Assembly (NCBI GenBank): GCA_964408825.1
Contig: CAYPAU010000002.1
Coordinates: forward strand, 7,939 to 71,938
Direction: 5' to 3'
Origin: CAYPAU01 sp964408825
Lineage (GTDB): Bacteria; Patescibacteriota; Microgenomatia; Levybacterales; UBA12049
Length of the DNA: 64,000 nt
Positions 51,059 through 58,521 of the stretch are shown here, in pieces (position 1 is the stretch's first letter; each line of letters starts with the position of its first letter). The translations under genes and the position numbers were made by a program. Below the pieces are notes generated by a model. That model worked only from the letters and a program-made list of their open reading frames with translations. It had not been told where the DNA came from and did no database searches.

Positions 51059-51244
51059 TGAAGGCTTAAAGTAGTATTATGAGATTGAATAGAATTAAGC
51101 ATAATGTACCAGCCGTAAATAAACTATGTAATAGGTATAAAAAATATTAAACAAATAAAAAAGAACATTTGATTTTCCACCCTTATATTATAAGCAAGCA
51201 AATAATTTGTAAAAGAAATCAATATTTTATAAAATACTAAATTG

Positions 51245-51265
51245 CCTGCGATAAGCAGGTTTTTA
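51245..51265 (+). promoter_or_regulatory. hairpin plus T run before the sigma gene
   Basis: CCTGC-GATAA-GCAGG-TTTTT ends about 12 bases before the ATG at 51277. Looks like an intrinsic terminator; could attenuate the sigma operon or end upstream transcription. Confidence 0.5.
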
Positions 51266-51276
51266 ATTTTAATAAT

Positions 51277-51849
51277 ATGCGTCACAAAAACATAAAAACT
51301 CCGTTATATAAAAAAAGCATAGAAGTGATCTTTGATAAAGTTTTGGAAGTAAGAGCCAAGGGAGGGGATAAGGATGCCTTTTCCAAGCTATATCTTAAAC
51401 ACTTTGATTCAATTTACAGATACGTTTTTTTCAGAGTAAATATGAATCGGCAGGACGCTGAAGACATGACCGAGACGGTCTTTCTGAAAGCCTGGGAGAA
51501 GATAGAAGGATTTGATGAGGAAAAAGCGGGTTTTCGGCCTTGGATATATAAAATCGCAAGAAACCTTATCGTAGATTTTTACAGAAACAATAAGAAAACA
51601 ACCCGGCTTTCGGCACTGATTATTGATGAGCGGGAAAACGTTGAGCAAAAAGTACTTGGAAAAATTGAAAGTGATGAAATATTAAAAGCAATAAGCCAAC
51701 TATCGGAAGAACAGAAGGAAGTAGTGGTTATGAAGTTTATCGAAGGATTAAAAAACGGGGAAATTTCAAAAGTGCTTGGAAAAAAAGAGGAGGCGGTAAG
51801 AAGCCTTCAGTATAGAGCTCTTAAGAAGCTTAAAGAAATTTTAAAATAA
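51277..51849 (+). CDS. ECF-type RNA polymerase sigma factor
   Basis: 190 aa. Region 2: FSKLYLKHFDSIYRYVFFRVNMNRQDAEDMTETVFLKAWEKI and GFRPWIYKIARNLIVDFYR; region 4: QLSEEQKEVVVMKFIEGLKNGEISKVLGKKEEAVRSLQYRALKKLKEIL. No region 1.1 or 3. The downstream membrane gene starts 1 base after the stop and is its likely partner or anti-sigma factor. Target promoters not identified; the TTGACA-type promoters here are primary-sigma type. Confidence 0.93.
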   Translation: MRHKNIKTPLYKKSIEVIFDKVLEVRAKGGDKDAFSKLYLKHFDSIYRYVFFRVNMNRQDAEDMTETVFLKAWEKIEGFDEEKAGFRPWIYKIARNLIVDFYRNNKKTTRLSALIIDERENVEQKVLGKIESDEILKAISQLSEEQKEVVVMKFIEGLKNGEISKVLGKKEEAVRSLQYRALKKLKEILK

Positions 51850-51850
51850 T

Positions 51851-52513
51851 ATGGAAGATTTAAACAAATATAAAGACATAATTAAAAGGCTTAATAAGCT
51901 AGATAGCATTTCTCCGGATAAACAGTTTAAGTCCCATTTTGAAAAATCATTTATTCGTCTTTTACCATCAAGACACAGAAGCCCTTCTTTACTTGGATAC
52001 CCTGTAAGGTTTGCTTTGATAATTTTCCTGGTGGTTGTCCTTGGCGCCTCGGGTACTGTTTTGGCCGCAGAGAAAGCAAGTCCCGGCTCCATATTTTATC
52101 CTGTTAAAAAAATAACCCAGGACATAAAACTCATAATGGCAACAAATTCCAAAGACAGAGCCGCCGTCCATCTTAAGAAAGCAGAAGATAAAGTTAAGGA
52201 AATAGAAAAGTCCGCCTCCGAGAATAAAGAAGAAAATCTTGAAAAGACTGTAGAGGGGTACGAAAAAGATGTAAGAAGCGCCCTGGAGGAAGCCGGTAAA
52301 ATTAACAACGGAGAAAACCAGGCCAAGAGTAGCGTTGAAGAAGCTTTAAATAAAAATAAGGAAGTTTTGGAAAATTTAAAAGTAACTGTTCCTACTCAGG
52401 CACAGCCAGCTATAAATAAGGCAATTGAAGTGTCTAGCCATGGTCAGAGTCAAGCCGGGGAAAATAATTCAGGCAATTCAAACGGAAATAAGAAGGGAGG
52501 TGACGGAAAATGA
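51851..52513 (+). CDS. DUF5667-like membrane protein, probable sigma partner
   Basis: 220 aa. The cytoplasmic N-terminus (about 50 residues, KRLNKLDSISPDKQFKSHFE) could bind the sigma factor. One membrane segment (FALIIFLVVVLGASGTVLA) is followed by AAEKASPGSIFYPVKKITQDIKL, the ASPGSxLYPVK signature of DUF5667, then helical repeats (AAVHLKKAEDKVKEIEKSA). C-terminus Ser/Asn/Gly-rich. This sigma/DUF5667 pairing is common in bacteria with envelope stress control. RseP at 18965 could process it, by inference only. Overlaps the next gene by 4 bp. Confidence 0.85.
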   Translation: MEDLNKYKDIIKRLNKLDSISPDKQFKSHFEKSFIRLLPSRHRSPSLLGYPVRFALIIFLVVVLGASGTVLAAEKASPGSIFYPVKKITQDIKLIMATNSKDRAAVHLKKAEDKVKEIEKSASENKEENLEKTVEGYEKDVRSALEEAGKINNGENQAKSSVEEALNKNKEVLENLKVTVPTQAQPAINKAIEVSSHGQSQAGENNSGNSNGNKKGGDGK

Positions 52514-52974
52514 TAGGAATTTTAATAGCATTATCAGTAATTGGGATAATTATTCTGGGAGGAAGCAGTGCAACAGGGCTTATAAAGGCACAGCAGGAAT
52601 TATCTGCAAAATCAGATATTCAGGCAGAAACTTCTGAGGTTCCCAACACTAAATCCAAAACTGATTTTGAAGCATCAGGCGAGGTGGCTGACGATCAAGA
52701 CGAGGATGGTGAGGACAATTTGGAGGGACAAAAGCCGGATAATACAAAAGTCGCAGCTTTTAATATAAAATCCGGAAAAGAAATGCCAACTCTTATTCCT
52801 CAGGTGGCCGTCGATAACTCATTGGCTCTTGAAGTATCGCAAGGAAATAACGACGAGAATAACGAGGAGGGAAAAGAGGTTGAGACCCAGTCAAAAACAA
52901 GTACAAATGCCGGTTTTGGCAAGCAAGTATCGGTCTCTGCGCAGTCATCAACGCACGGAAAATCCGGAAAATAA
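52510..52974 (+). CDS. secreted acidic low-complexity protein
   Basis: 154 aa. Signal or anchor (IGILIALSVIGIIILGGSSA), then AQQELSAKSDIQ and a disordered acidic ectodomain (DDQDEDGEDNLEGQKPDN, NDENNEEGKEVE), ending in a Ser-rich stretch. GLIKAQQELSAKS directly after the membrane segment recalls the juxtamembrane motif of the surface proteins at 1-3.8 kb. Third gene of the sigma operon with a GGAGG before the start. Probably an exported target or sensor of the stress pathway. Function unknown. Confidence 0.6.
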   Translation: MIGILIALSVIGIIILGGSSATGLIKAQQELSAKSDIQAETSEVPNTKSKTDFEASGEVADDQDEDGEDNLEGQKPDNTKVAAFNIKSGKEMPTLIPQVAVDNSLALEVSQGNNDENNEEGKEVETQSKTSTNAGFGKQVSVSAQSSTHGKSGK

Positions 52975-53007
52975 CGGGAAGATCAATAAGGCTTCATTTC
53001 CCAAATA

Positions 53008-53035
53008 TCTAAAAGCGGGTATACCCGCTTTTAGA
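53008..53035. terminator. perfect 28-bp palindrome
   Basis: Arms TCTAAAAGCGGGTA and TACCCGCTTTTAGA with no loop. 34 bp after the stop at 52974. No T run on either strand, so either a weak terminator or a protein site. Confidence 0.5.
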
Positions 53036-53115
53036 CCATGATAAATAGAATTCTATCCTAACCACTTACAGACCGGATCGCTTGATTTCCCACCCCAACC
53101 AGAGTTCTTGTTCGT

Positions 53116-53141
53116 GTAGTGATGTATTGATACATCACTAC
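53116..53141. repeat. perfect hairpin GTAGTGATGTAT / ATACATCACTAC
   Basis: 12-bp arms with a 2-base loop, in the space before the NUDIX gene. Could be an operator. No second copy seen. Confidence 0.5.
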
Positions 53142-53207
53142 AAAATTCTTGCTCAAATAAATCTAAAAGAATTTTTCCTTTTTCTGTGGGCGTGGTATAA
53201 TTTCTGA

Positions 53208-53627
53208 ATGAAACGGCAAGTGATTACTGCGTGTGTTTTTCTTCATAAAGACGGCAAAGCTTTTATTGGCAAACGTTCTAAGACAAAGTCATTTTTGCCT
53301 GGAAAATGGGAATTGCCCGGCGGTCATGTAGAATTTGGTGAAACTCTTGAGGAGTGTTTAAGACGAGAACTGCGGGAGGAATTTGATATGGAAATAATAC
53401 TGGGAAAGCCGTATTTCGAATTTACCTACCCAATGAACGATGGGAACGACCATGTAATAGAAGTGTTATATCTCGCTCAAATGGAAAATCCAGATCAAGA
53501 AATTAAGCTTAGAGCGGAAGACCACGAGGATTATAAATGGATTTCAGAAGATCAAATTGATAAGTATTTCAAAGACAATGATGACGAAGGGGCTGCTATA
53601 AGAAAAGGATTTCAAGCTCTGGTATAA
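53208..53627 (+). CDS. NUDIX hydrolase (first of two)
   Basis: 139 aa. NUDIX box GGHVEFGETLEECLRRELREEFDM (residues about 44-67), a perfect GX5EX7REUXEEXGU-type motif. CVFLHKDGKAFIGKRS at the N-terminus and DHEDYKWISEDQIDKYF near the end are typical of MutT-like sanitising enzymes. Substrate cannot be told. TATAAT lies 6 bases before the ATG, so the mRNA is leaderless. The second NUDIX gene starts 7 bases after its stop; the two share little beyond the box. Confidence 0.9.
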   Translation: MKRQVITACVFLHKDGKAFIGKRSKTKSFLPGKWELPGGHVEFGETLEECLRRELREEFDMEIILGKPYFEFTYPMNDGNDHVIEVLYLAQMENPDQEIKLRAEDHEDYKWISEDQIDKYFKDNDDEGAAIRKGFQALV

Positions 53628-53634
53628 TTTCCCC

Positions 53635-54045
53635 ATGAAAGCAAGAGTTATTGTCTCCATAATTATTAAAAGAAATGGGGACTATCTTTTTGGGAGAAAA
53701 GATAAGGGGATAGGTCCGTACCCTGACACGTGGCACAATCTTGGCGGCGGAGTAGATCTTAAGAAGGAGAATCTTGAAGAAGGAGCAAAAAGAGAGGTAA
53801 AAGAAGAGGCGGGAATTGAAATAAAAAACTTGAAAAGATTGTTGTTTGATGAAGATTATGAACCCGACAAGAAAGGAACAAAAACACATTTCCTATTTCT
53901 GGTTTTCGAAGCCGAATATAAATCCGGGGAATTAAAAGCAGGGGATGATATCAGGGAACTTAGGTGGTTTAAGAAGAAAGAGCTTAAAAATATTCCTCTA
54001 ACAAGACCAACAATTAAATTATTTAAAGAGCTAGGTATTATTTAG
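53635..54045 (+). CDS. NUDIX hydrolase (second of two)
   Basis: 136 aa. NUDIX box GGGVDLKKENLEEGAKREVKEEAGI with one extra residue compared with the canonical spacing (GX6E). RVIVSIIIKRNGDYLFGRKDKGIGPYPDTWHNLGGG at the N-terminus; DIRELRWFKKKELKNIPLTRPTIKLFKELG at the C-terminus, resembling ADP-sugar or NTP hydrolases. Follows the other NUDIX gene by 7 bases, so the pair forms an operon. Confidence 0.88.
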   Translation: MKARVIVSIIIKRNGDYLFGRKDKGIGPYPDTWHNLGGGVDLKKENLEEGAKREVKEEAGIEIKNLKRLLFDEDYEPDKKGTKTHFLFLVFEAEYKSGELKAGDDIRELRWFKKKELKNIPLTRPTIKLFKELGII

Positions 54046-54094
54046 ATCTTACTTTCCAAGGGCAGACACCATGATATAGTTCTTCATTTTTTTC

Positions 54095-54123
54095 TTGACA
54101 ACCGGCGTTGTTGCGGTTATCCT
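54095..54123 (+). promoter_or_regulatory. promoter of the coiled-coil protein gene (leaderless)
   Basis: TTGACA (54095-54100), 17-base spacer, TATCCT (54118-54123), 9 bases to the ATG at 54133. Confidence 0.65.
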
Positions 54124-54132
54124 AAAATGTAG

Positions 54133-54789
54133 ATGAAAGTTGTTCTCCTAATCTTTTTGCTTCTTTTTTCCGTTTTTTCATTTGGCGTGCCTGCCTCTTA
54201 CTCTAAGAATAGTACTGAAAGCTCGACTAGAAGAGGGAATATTAAAGAGGCAAGGGAAGAGTTCTTGGAAAAACGACAAAATATCCGTGAGGAAGTTAAG
54301 GAGGAAAGAGAAGCGGCAAGAGAAGAGTTTAAGGCAAAAAGGGAAGAGTTTAAATTAAAGCTTCAAAGCCTTAAAGACGAGCGGAAAAAATTGGTTGTTC
54401 AGAGGATTGACACCCGGCTTGCGCAGATAAATTCCAATAGTACGGACAGGATGGGAAATGTTCTTGAGAAATTAAATGGAATTCTTTCAAAAATTGAAAG
54501 TAAAACCAATGAGGCATCGGCAAGCGGCAAGGATGTTTCTGAAGTTGAAAGCGCAATAGAGGATGCAAAAACCGCAATTGCAACTGCCGAGAACGCCGTA
54601 AGCGAGCAGGCAGGCAAGGAATATGTAATAAATATCGAAGATGAAGCGACGCTTAAAAATGTTGTCGGACAAACGGTAAGCCAACTTCGTTTGGATTTGC
54701 GAGATGTCCACAAATTGGTAGTTGATGCAAAGCAAGCGGTAAGAAAAGCAGCTAAAGAACTTGCTAAAATAAATTCTGCAGAAAAATAA
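54133..54789 (+). CDS. secreted coiled-coil protein
   Basis: 218 aa. Signal peptide (VVLLIFLLLFSVFSFGVPASYS), then a highly charged helix of about 60 residues (EAREEFLEKRQNIREEVKEE ... RKKLVVQRIDTRLAQINS) and a second helical domain with heptad patterns (LEKLNGILSKIESKTNEA, VGQTVSQLRLDLRDVHKLVV). Reminiscent of periplasmic helical proteins such as Spy/CpxP in length only. Two bases separate it from the next gene. Function unknown. Confidence 0.65.
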   Translation: MKVVLLIFLLLFSVFSFGVPASYSKNSTESSTRRGNIKEAREEFLEKRQNIREEVKEEREAAREEFKAKREEFKLKLQSLKDERKKLVVQRIDTRLAQINSNSTDRMGNVLEKLNGILSKIESKTNEASASGKDVSEVESAIEDAKTAIATAENAVSEQAGKEYVINIEDEATLKNVVGQTVSQLRLDLRDVHKLVVDAKQAVRKAAKELAKINSAEK

Positions 54790-54791
54790 TT

Positions 54792-55157
54792 ATGGATCCA
54801 AAAACAAATAGCGCTCAAAATACCAGTTCTGCCCCGGCACAAACTCCGACTCAGCCGGCAGTTACTCCTCCGGTCCAAAGTGCTCCGCCTATTGTTCCTT
54901 CCTCCCAAAATCCAGCGCCTGAAAAAAAGGGAAAAATGCTTTACATCTTAATTGCAATTGTAGTTTTAATCCTTGTAGGTGCGGGGGTGTTTATACTTAC
55001 GGGAAATAAAAGCCAAAATACTTCTGTCCCAAGTCAGGCGACCGAGAAGTCCGAAGAAACGCAAGTAAGTCCCGAAGAGGCGGAAGTTGACAGCGTGACA
55101 GTAGACGATCCCCAGAAAGACTTTACAGATGTAGACAAAGACCTCCAGGAACTTTAG
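54792..55157 (+). CDS. small single-pass membrane protein
   Basis: 121 aa. Pro/Thr/Gln-rich cytoplasmic N-terminus (about 55 residues), membrane segment MLYILIAIVVLILVGAGVFIL, short ectodomain with acidic end (DSVTVDDPQKDFTDVDKDLQEL). Layout similar to the small membrane protein at 26776 but reversed in anchor position. Co-transcribed with the coiled-coil protein, so a surface complex is possible. Unknown function. Confidence 0.6.
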   Translation: MDPKTNSAQNTSSAPAQTPTQPAVTPPVQSAPPIVPSSQNPAPEKKGKMLYILIAIVVLILVGAGVFILTGNKSQNTSVPSQATEKSEETQVSPEEAEVDSVTVDDPQKDFTDVDKDLQEL

Positions 55158-55162
55158 GGTAG

Positions 55163-56773
55163 TTAGAGCTCGCAGGAGCTTTCAGTTTCGGCAGTACAGG
55201 TATCTGTTCCACTTCCACCCTTAGCATCATCAATTCCAGCTTCACCGTCTATCACATCATGTCCTGAGCCGCCTCTTAAATCATCATTACCATCTCCGCC
55301 AAATAAATTATCGTTTCCACTATCTCCGTCTAGCCTATCATTTCCGTCCTGGCCAATTAGTACATCCTTTCCTGATCCACCAAAGGCTTTATCATCCCCC
55401 AAGCCTCCCACCAGACAGTCCTCAGCTGCGCCGCCAGTAAGCTTATCATCTCCGCCATAGGCAAAAATTAAATCGCGACCTGCTCCGCCATTTAAATTAT
55501 CGTTTCCGTTTGTTCCCTGAATAATTTTGTAGTTTGCGATATTACCGGTACAGTTTTGGGGAAGCGTTGGCGGATGTTCATATGAACCGCTATCACAACC
55601 TGCACCCTGTGGTCTTCCTACCCCACGCTGATCAGTACTGACAGTGCAGGAGGCAACCGGTACCAGGTCGATGGCCGGACTTGCCGGAAGTAATGCATGA
55701 GTCTGTGTGGGCCCGCCATTGTTTGCAAGTGAACCAACCAAAGGATTAGTGCTATTCAAATCGCCGGTTCCTGAAAGGGAACACGAAGCATCGCTTGCTA
55801 TATTGTATCCCAAGGAAGTGATGCCTCCGGCGCAATCATCGGATGAAGTTGCTGCAGTATTTGCGGCAAGTATTGAATTTTTTAAGTTCATTGTCCCGCC
55901 AAAATTCCAGATCCCGCCGCCATTATCTGTTGCGATATTATTGGCAATTGTAGCATGAGTGAAGTTTACAGTTCCGAATCTATTGAAAACACCGCCGCCG
56001 TTGAGCGCCGTGTTTCCGCTGATAGTGCTGTTTATGATATTAATCGTCGGATCTTGGCCAAGAACGCCACCACCGCGTCCGGTCGTAGTATTGCCACTAA
56101 TAGTAATTCTGTTCAATGTTACTATTCCTCCAGTGTCGCTATAGATGCCTCCGCCGCCATGGCTCGTATCTGGACTAGTTGCATTGTTGTTACTGATAGT
56201 GCTATCAATTACTGTCAGCGTTCCCGTAGCCGTATTAAAAATTCCTCCGCCGCCAAAAGTAGCAATACAGTTGTTGGTAACGGTGCTGTTGTTAATTGTT
56301 AAAGTGCCCCGATTCAAAACGCCACTCCTGTTGCCATTTTGAACGGTTACTTTATCGATTGTGACCGTCGCTCCCGGGTGAATTTCAAAGACCCTATCAA
56401 TGCCGCCGCCATCTATGATGGTGGTGCTATTACCGGCTCCGTTAATTGACAAGTTCGAGATGATATCAAGATCTCCGGTCACGTTTACATTTTCGCCTGC
56501 ACCTGGAATACTAAGCGTATAGGTGCCTGCAGGTAAAACGATTGTATCGGTTCCGCTACCGACTGTGCAGCTATCAACAGCGGCGTTTAAATTAGCCGAT
56601 TGAATAGCTTCTCTGAGCGAGCAATCACCGTCTGAGTTAAGTTCATCGTCAGTTGTATTCACAACAATATTTGCCGCAAAGATTTTCTGGTTTTGAGACA
56701 TGAGAAGAAAAATAAGAAGCGGTACTATTAATAGAAGAATGCTTAGAATAGATTTAGTTTTCAAGTTAATCAT
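55163..56773 (-). CDS. secreted CSLREA beta-helix protein with RTX calcium repeats
   Basis: 536 aa. Signal peptide (SILLLIVPLLIFLLMSQNQKIFA), then VVNTTDDELNSDGDCSLREAIQSAN, the CSLREA motif that starts many parallel beta-helix surface proteins. The helix runs to about residue 370 (IINSTISGNTALNGGGVFNR and similar coils, PSPAIDLV-like choice-of-anchor Q end: LLPASPAIDLVPVASC). The C-terminus has about ten RTX nonapeptides (GGDGNDDLRGGSGHD, GGAGRDLIFAYGGDD), which bind calcium and fold outside the cell. RTX signals normally need type I secretion; none is visible, and this one has a Sec signal. Ends with two Cys. Confidence 0.9.
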   Translation of the reverse strand: MINLKTKSILSILLLIVPLLIFLLMSQNQKIFAANIVVNTTDDELNSDGDCSLREAIQSANLNAAVDSCTVGSGTDTIVLPAGTYTLSIPGAGENVNVTGDLDIISNLSINGAGNSTTIIDGGGIDRVFEIHPGATVTIDKVTVQNGNRSGVLNRGTLTINNSTVTNNCIATFGGGGIFNTATGTLTVIDSTISNNNATSPDTSHGGGGIYSDTGGIVTLNRITISGNTTTGRGGGVLGQDPTINIINSTISGNTALNGGGVFNRFGTVNFTHATIANNIATDNGGGIWNFGGTMNLKNSILAANTAATSSDDCAGGITSLGYNIASDASCSLSGTGDLNSTNPLVGSLANNGGPTQTHALLPASPAIDLVPVASCTVSTDQRGVGRPQGAGCDSGSYEHPPTLPQNCTGNIANYKIIQGTNGNDNLNGGAGRDLIFAYGGDDKLTGGAAEDCLVGGLGDDKAFGGSGKDVLIGQDGNDRLDGDSGNDNLFGGDGNDDLRGGSGHDVIDGEAGIDDAKGGSGTDTCTAETESSCEL

Positions 56774-56976
56774 TCTTTCACCATAACTTTTACATTATTA
56801 AAATCCTTTTGTCAACTATTTTTGTGTAATAAAAGTGTGAGAAAAAGCTGTTATTAACCCCTTTATAATAATCAGGTTGTATGTTTAAATATGGGATATG
56901 AATCCCGTTAAAGATCGATTTTATTATGTTTATGTACTCCAAAGTTTAAAGAGTAAGAAGTGGTATACTGGACGGG

Positions 56977-58053
56977 ATGAATCTATCAGTCGGGATTGTG
57001 GGACTTCCTAACGTAGGGAAGTCAACACTTTTTAATGCACTTTTAAAAAAGCAACAGGCATTGGTTGCCGATTATCCCTTTACAACAATTGAACCAAATG
57101 TCGGAGTAGTTCCTGTCCCTGATGAAAATCTTGAAAAAATTGCAAAGATTGTTGGTGCTGAGATCGCTCGGCAAACACATGTTGAAAATGACGCTCGCTC
57201 AAGTTTTTCACAAAAACAAAATTTGCCCCGCTCGCTAAGTGAAAGCCTTTTTAAAAATAAGAATTTAAAAAGTAGTAAAGATCAGACGCCTTTCAGTTCA
57301 TTTTCAAATGGTTTGCCTTCACTTACTCCACCCATTGTCCCCTCAACCGTAAAATTTATTGATATCGCAGGACTTGTAAAAGGAGCACACGAGGGTGAAG
57401 GGTTGGGAAATAAGTTCCTCTCTCACATAAGAGAAGTTTCGGCAATTGCTCATATTGTTAAATTGTTCAATGATCAAGATCAAAAAAAAGTTTTGGAAGA
57501 TTACGAGATCATTAAATTGGAGTTAGAGCTGGGGGGAATTGAGGGGAAACCTGAAATAATTGTTTTAAACGTTGCGGAGAATGAATATAAAATTGATACG
57601 ATTCAAAAGCTTTGTTCCGATTACATGAGAATTTTCAATTTAGACAGAGACGATATAGTCGTAATTTCTGCAAAAATAGATTCGGAACTTTCAGGACTTT
57701 CAGATAGGGAACAGAAAGAATATCTTTCATCGCTGGGGCTTCCTTATTCAGGACTTGAAAGGCTTATAAAAAAAGCATATGAAATGCTCAATTTGATTTC
57801 TTTTTACACTACCAAGGGAGGGAAAGAAGTCCATTCTTGGCCTATAAAAAGGGGAACAAAGGCAATTGAGGCCGCGGGAGAGATTCATACAGATTTTTCC
57901 AAAAACTTTATAAAGGCAGAAGTTATTTCTTGCGAAGATTTTATAAAAATAGAGGGATGGAAAGAGGCAAGAGAGGCGGGAAAAACCAGACTCGAAGGCA
58001 AAGATTACATTGTAAAAGACGGCGACGTAATCGAGTTTAAAATCGGATCTTAA
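56977..58053 (+). CDS. ychF: Obg-family GTPase YchF with in-frame family A insertion
   Basis: Ribosome-associated ATPase/GTPase. P-loop VGLPNVGKSTLFNAL, VGVVPVPDENLEKIAKIV, DIAGLVKGAHEGEGLGNKFLSHIREV (G3), the G4-like NVAEN region, and a C-terminal TGS-like domain (LISFYTTKGGKEVHSWPIKRGT, DGDVIEFKIG). 358 aa. Between KIVGAEIA and PSTVKFIDIAG sit about 50 residues (RQTHVENDARSSFSQKQNLP and on to FSSFSNGLPSLTPP), encoded by the family A element at 57170-57317. TATACT ends 7 bases before ATG 56977. Confidence 0.94.
   Translation: MNLSVGIVGLPNVGKSTLFNALLKKQQALVADYPFTTIEPNVGVVPVPDENLEKIAKIVGAEIARQTHVENDARSSFSQKQNLPRSLSESLFKNKNLKSSKDQTPFSSFSNGLPSLTPPIVPSTVKFIDIAGLVKGAHEGEGLGNKFLSHIREVSAIAHIVKLFNDQDQKKVLEDYEIIKLELELGGIEGKPEIIVLNVAENEYKIDTIQKLCSDYMRIFNLDRDDIVVISAKIDSELSGLSDREQKEYLSSLGLPYSGLERLIKKAYEMLNLISFYTTKGGKEVHSWPIKRGTKAIEAAGEIHTDFSKNFIKAEVISCEDFIKIEGWKEAREAGKTRLEGKDYIVKDGDVIEFKIGS
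57170..57317 (+). mobile_element. family A palindromic element inserted in frame in ychF
   Basis: 148 bp. Ends: GGCAAACACATGTTGAAAAT and (reverse complement) GGCAAACCATTTGAAAATGA. Blocks NDAR (GACGCTCGC), RSLSES (CGCTCGCTAAGTGAAAGC) and FSS.S..LP match the prs copy in sequence and in reading frame; length equals the intergenic copy to within one base. Confidence 0.88.
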
Positions 58054-58072
58054 AAGATGTGCAAGAGATATG

Positions 58073-58480
58073 TTATATTGCGAGGTTTAGTTTGAATGGA
58101 TGTGGCTGGACTTTTCCGCTATGAATTGAATTTTCAATCCAATCTATTAGAGCATCACAAGGAGCAGTTCGGTCATCCTTAAATTCAAGAAACGGTCTGA
58201 CGTCAATTGCTGCCTTCTGCCCGCTTAAGGTGATATTGAGACTCGGAAGACTGAAGTGCTGCAAGCCCTCTTTTGTTACACTGAAATAAATTCCTTGAAA
58301 TCTTACTCCGAAGGATGTTTCAACCGAACGGGAAAGTTTCGTAACGGTTATAGTTGAACCATCCTTTAAAACAACTTCTCTTCGATCGATTGGGGATTCC
58401 TCCTCGGGGGCTGGCATTTTTGAATAGACTTCTTCAAGTCTTGCAAAGGGCGTTGAGGATGGTTTATCTTTCTCCTTCAT
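58073..58480 (-). CDS. unknown small soluble protein
   Basis: 135 aa. SSTPFARLEEVYSKMPAPEEESPIDRREVVLKDGSTITVTKLSRSVETSFGVRFQGIYFSVTKEG ... DRTAPCDALIDWIENSIHSG. Beta-rich centre flanked by helices; one Cys. Ends 19 bp from the ychF stop, tail to tail. No family recognised. Leaderless promoter at 58488. Confidence 0.55.
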   Translation of the reverse strand: MKEKDKPSSTPFARLEEVYSKMPAPEEESPIDRREVVLKDGSTITVTKLSRSVETSFGVRFQGIYFSVTKEGLQHFSLPSLNITLSGQKAAIDVRPFLEFKDDRTAPCDALIDWIENSIHSGKVQPHPFKLNLAI

Positions 58481-58487
58481 GTTGCAG

Positions 58488-58516
58488 ATTTTAGTGAAAA
58501 TAGATTACAATGTCAA
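58488..58516 (-). promoter_or_regulatory. leaderless promoter of the 58073-58480 gene
   Basis: Minus strand: TTGACA (58511-58516), 17-base spacer, TAAAAT (58488-58493), 7 bases to the ATG at 58480. Confidence 0.7.
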
Positions 58517-58521
58517 CCTAT

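Noticed and set aside
55707..56342. Several plus-strand frames opposite the CSLREA gene
   Set aside because: Produced by the repetitive beta-helix and RTX coding sequence.
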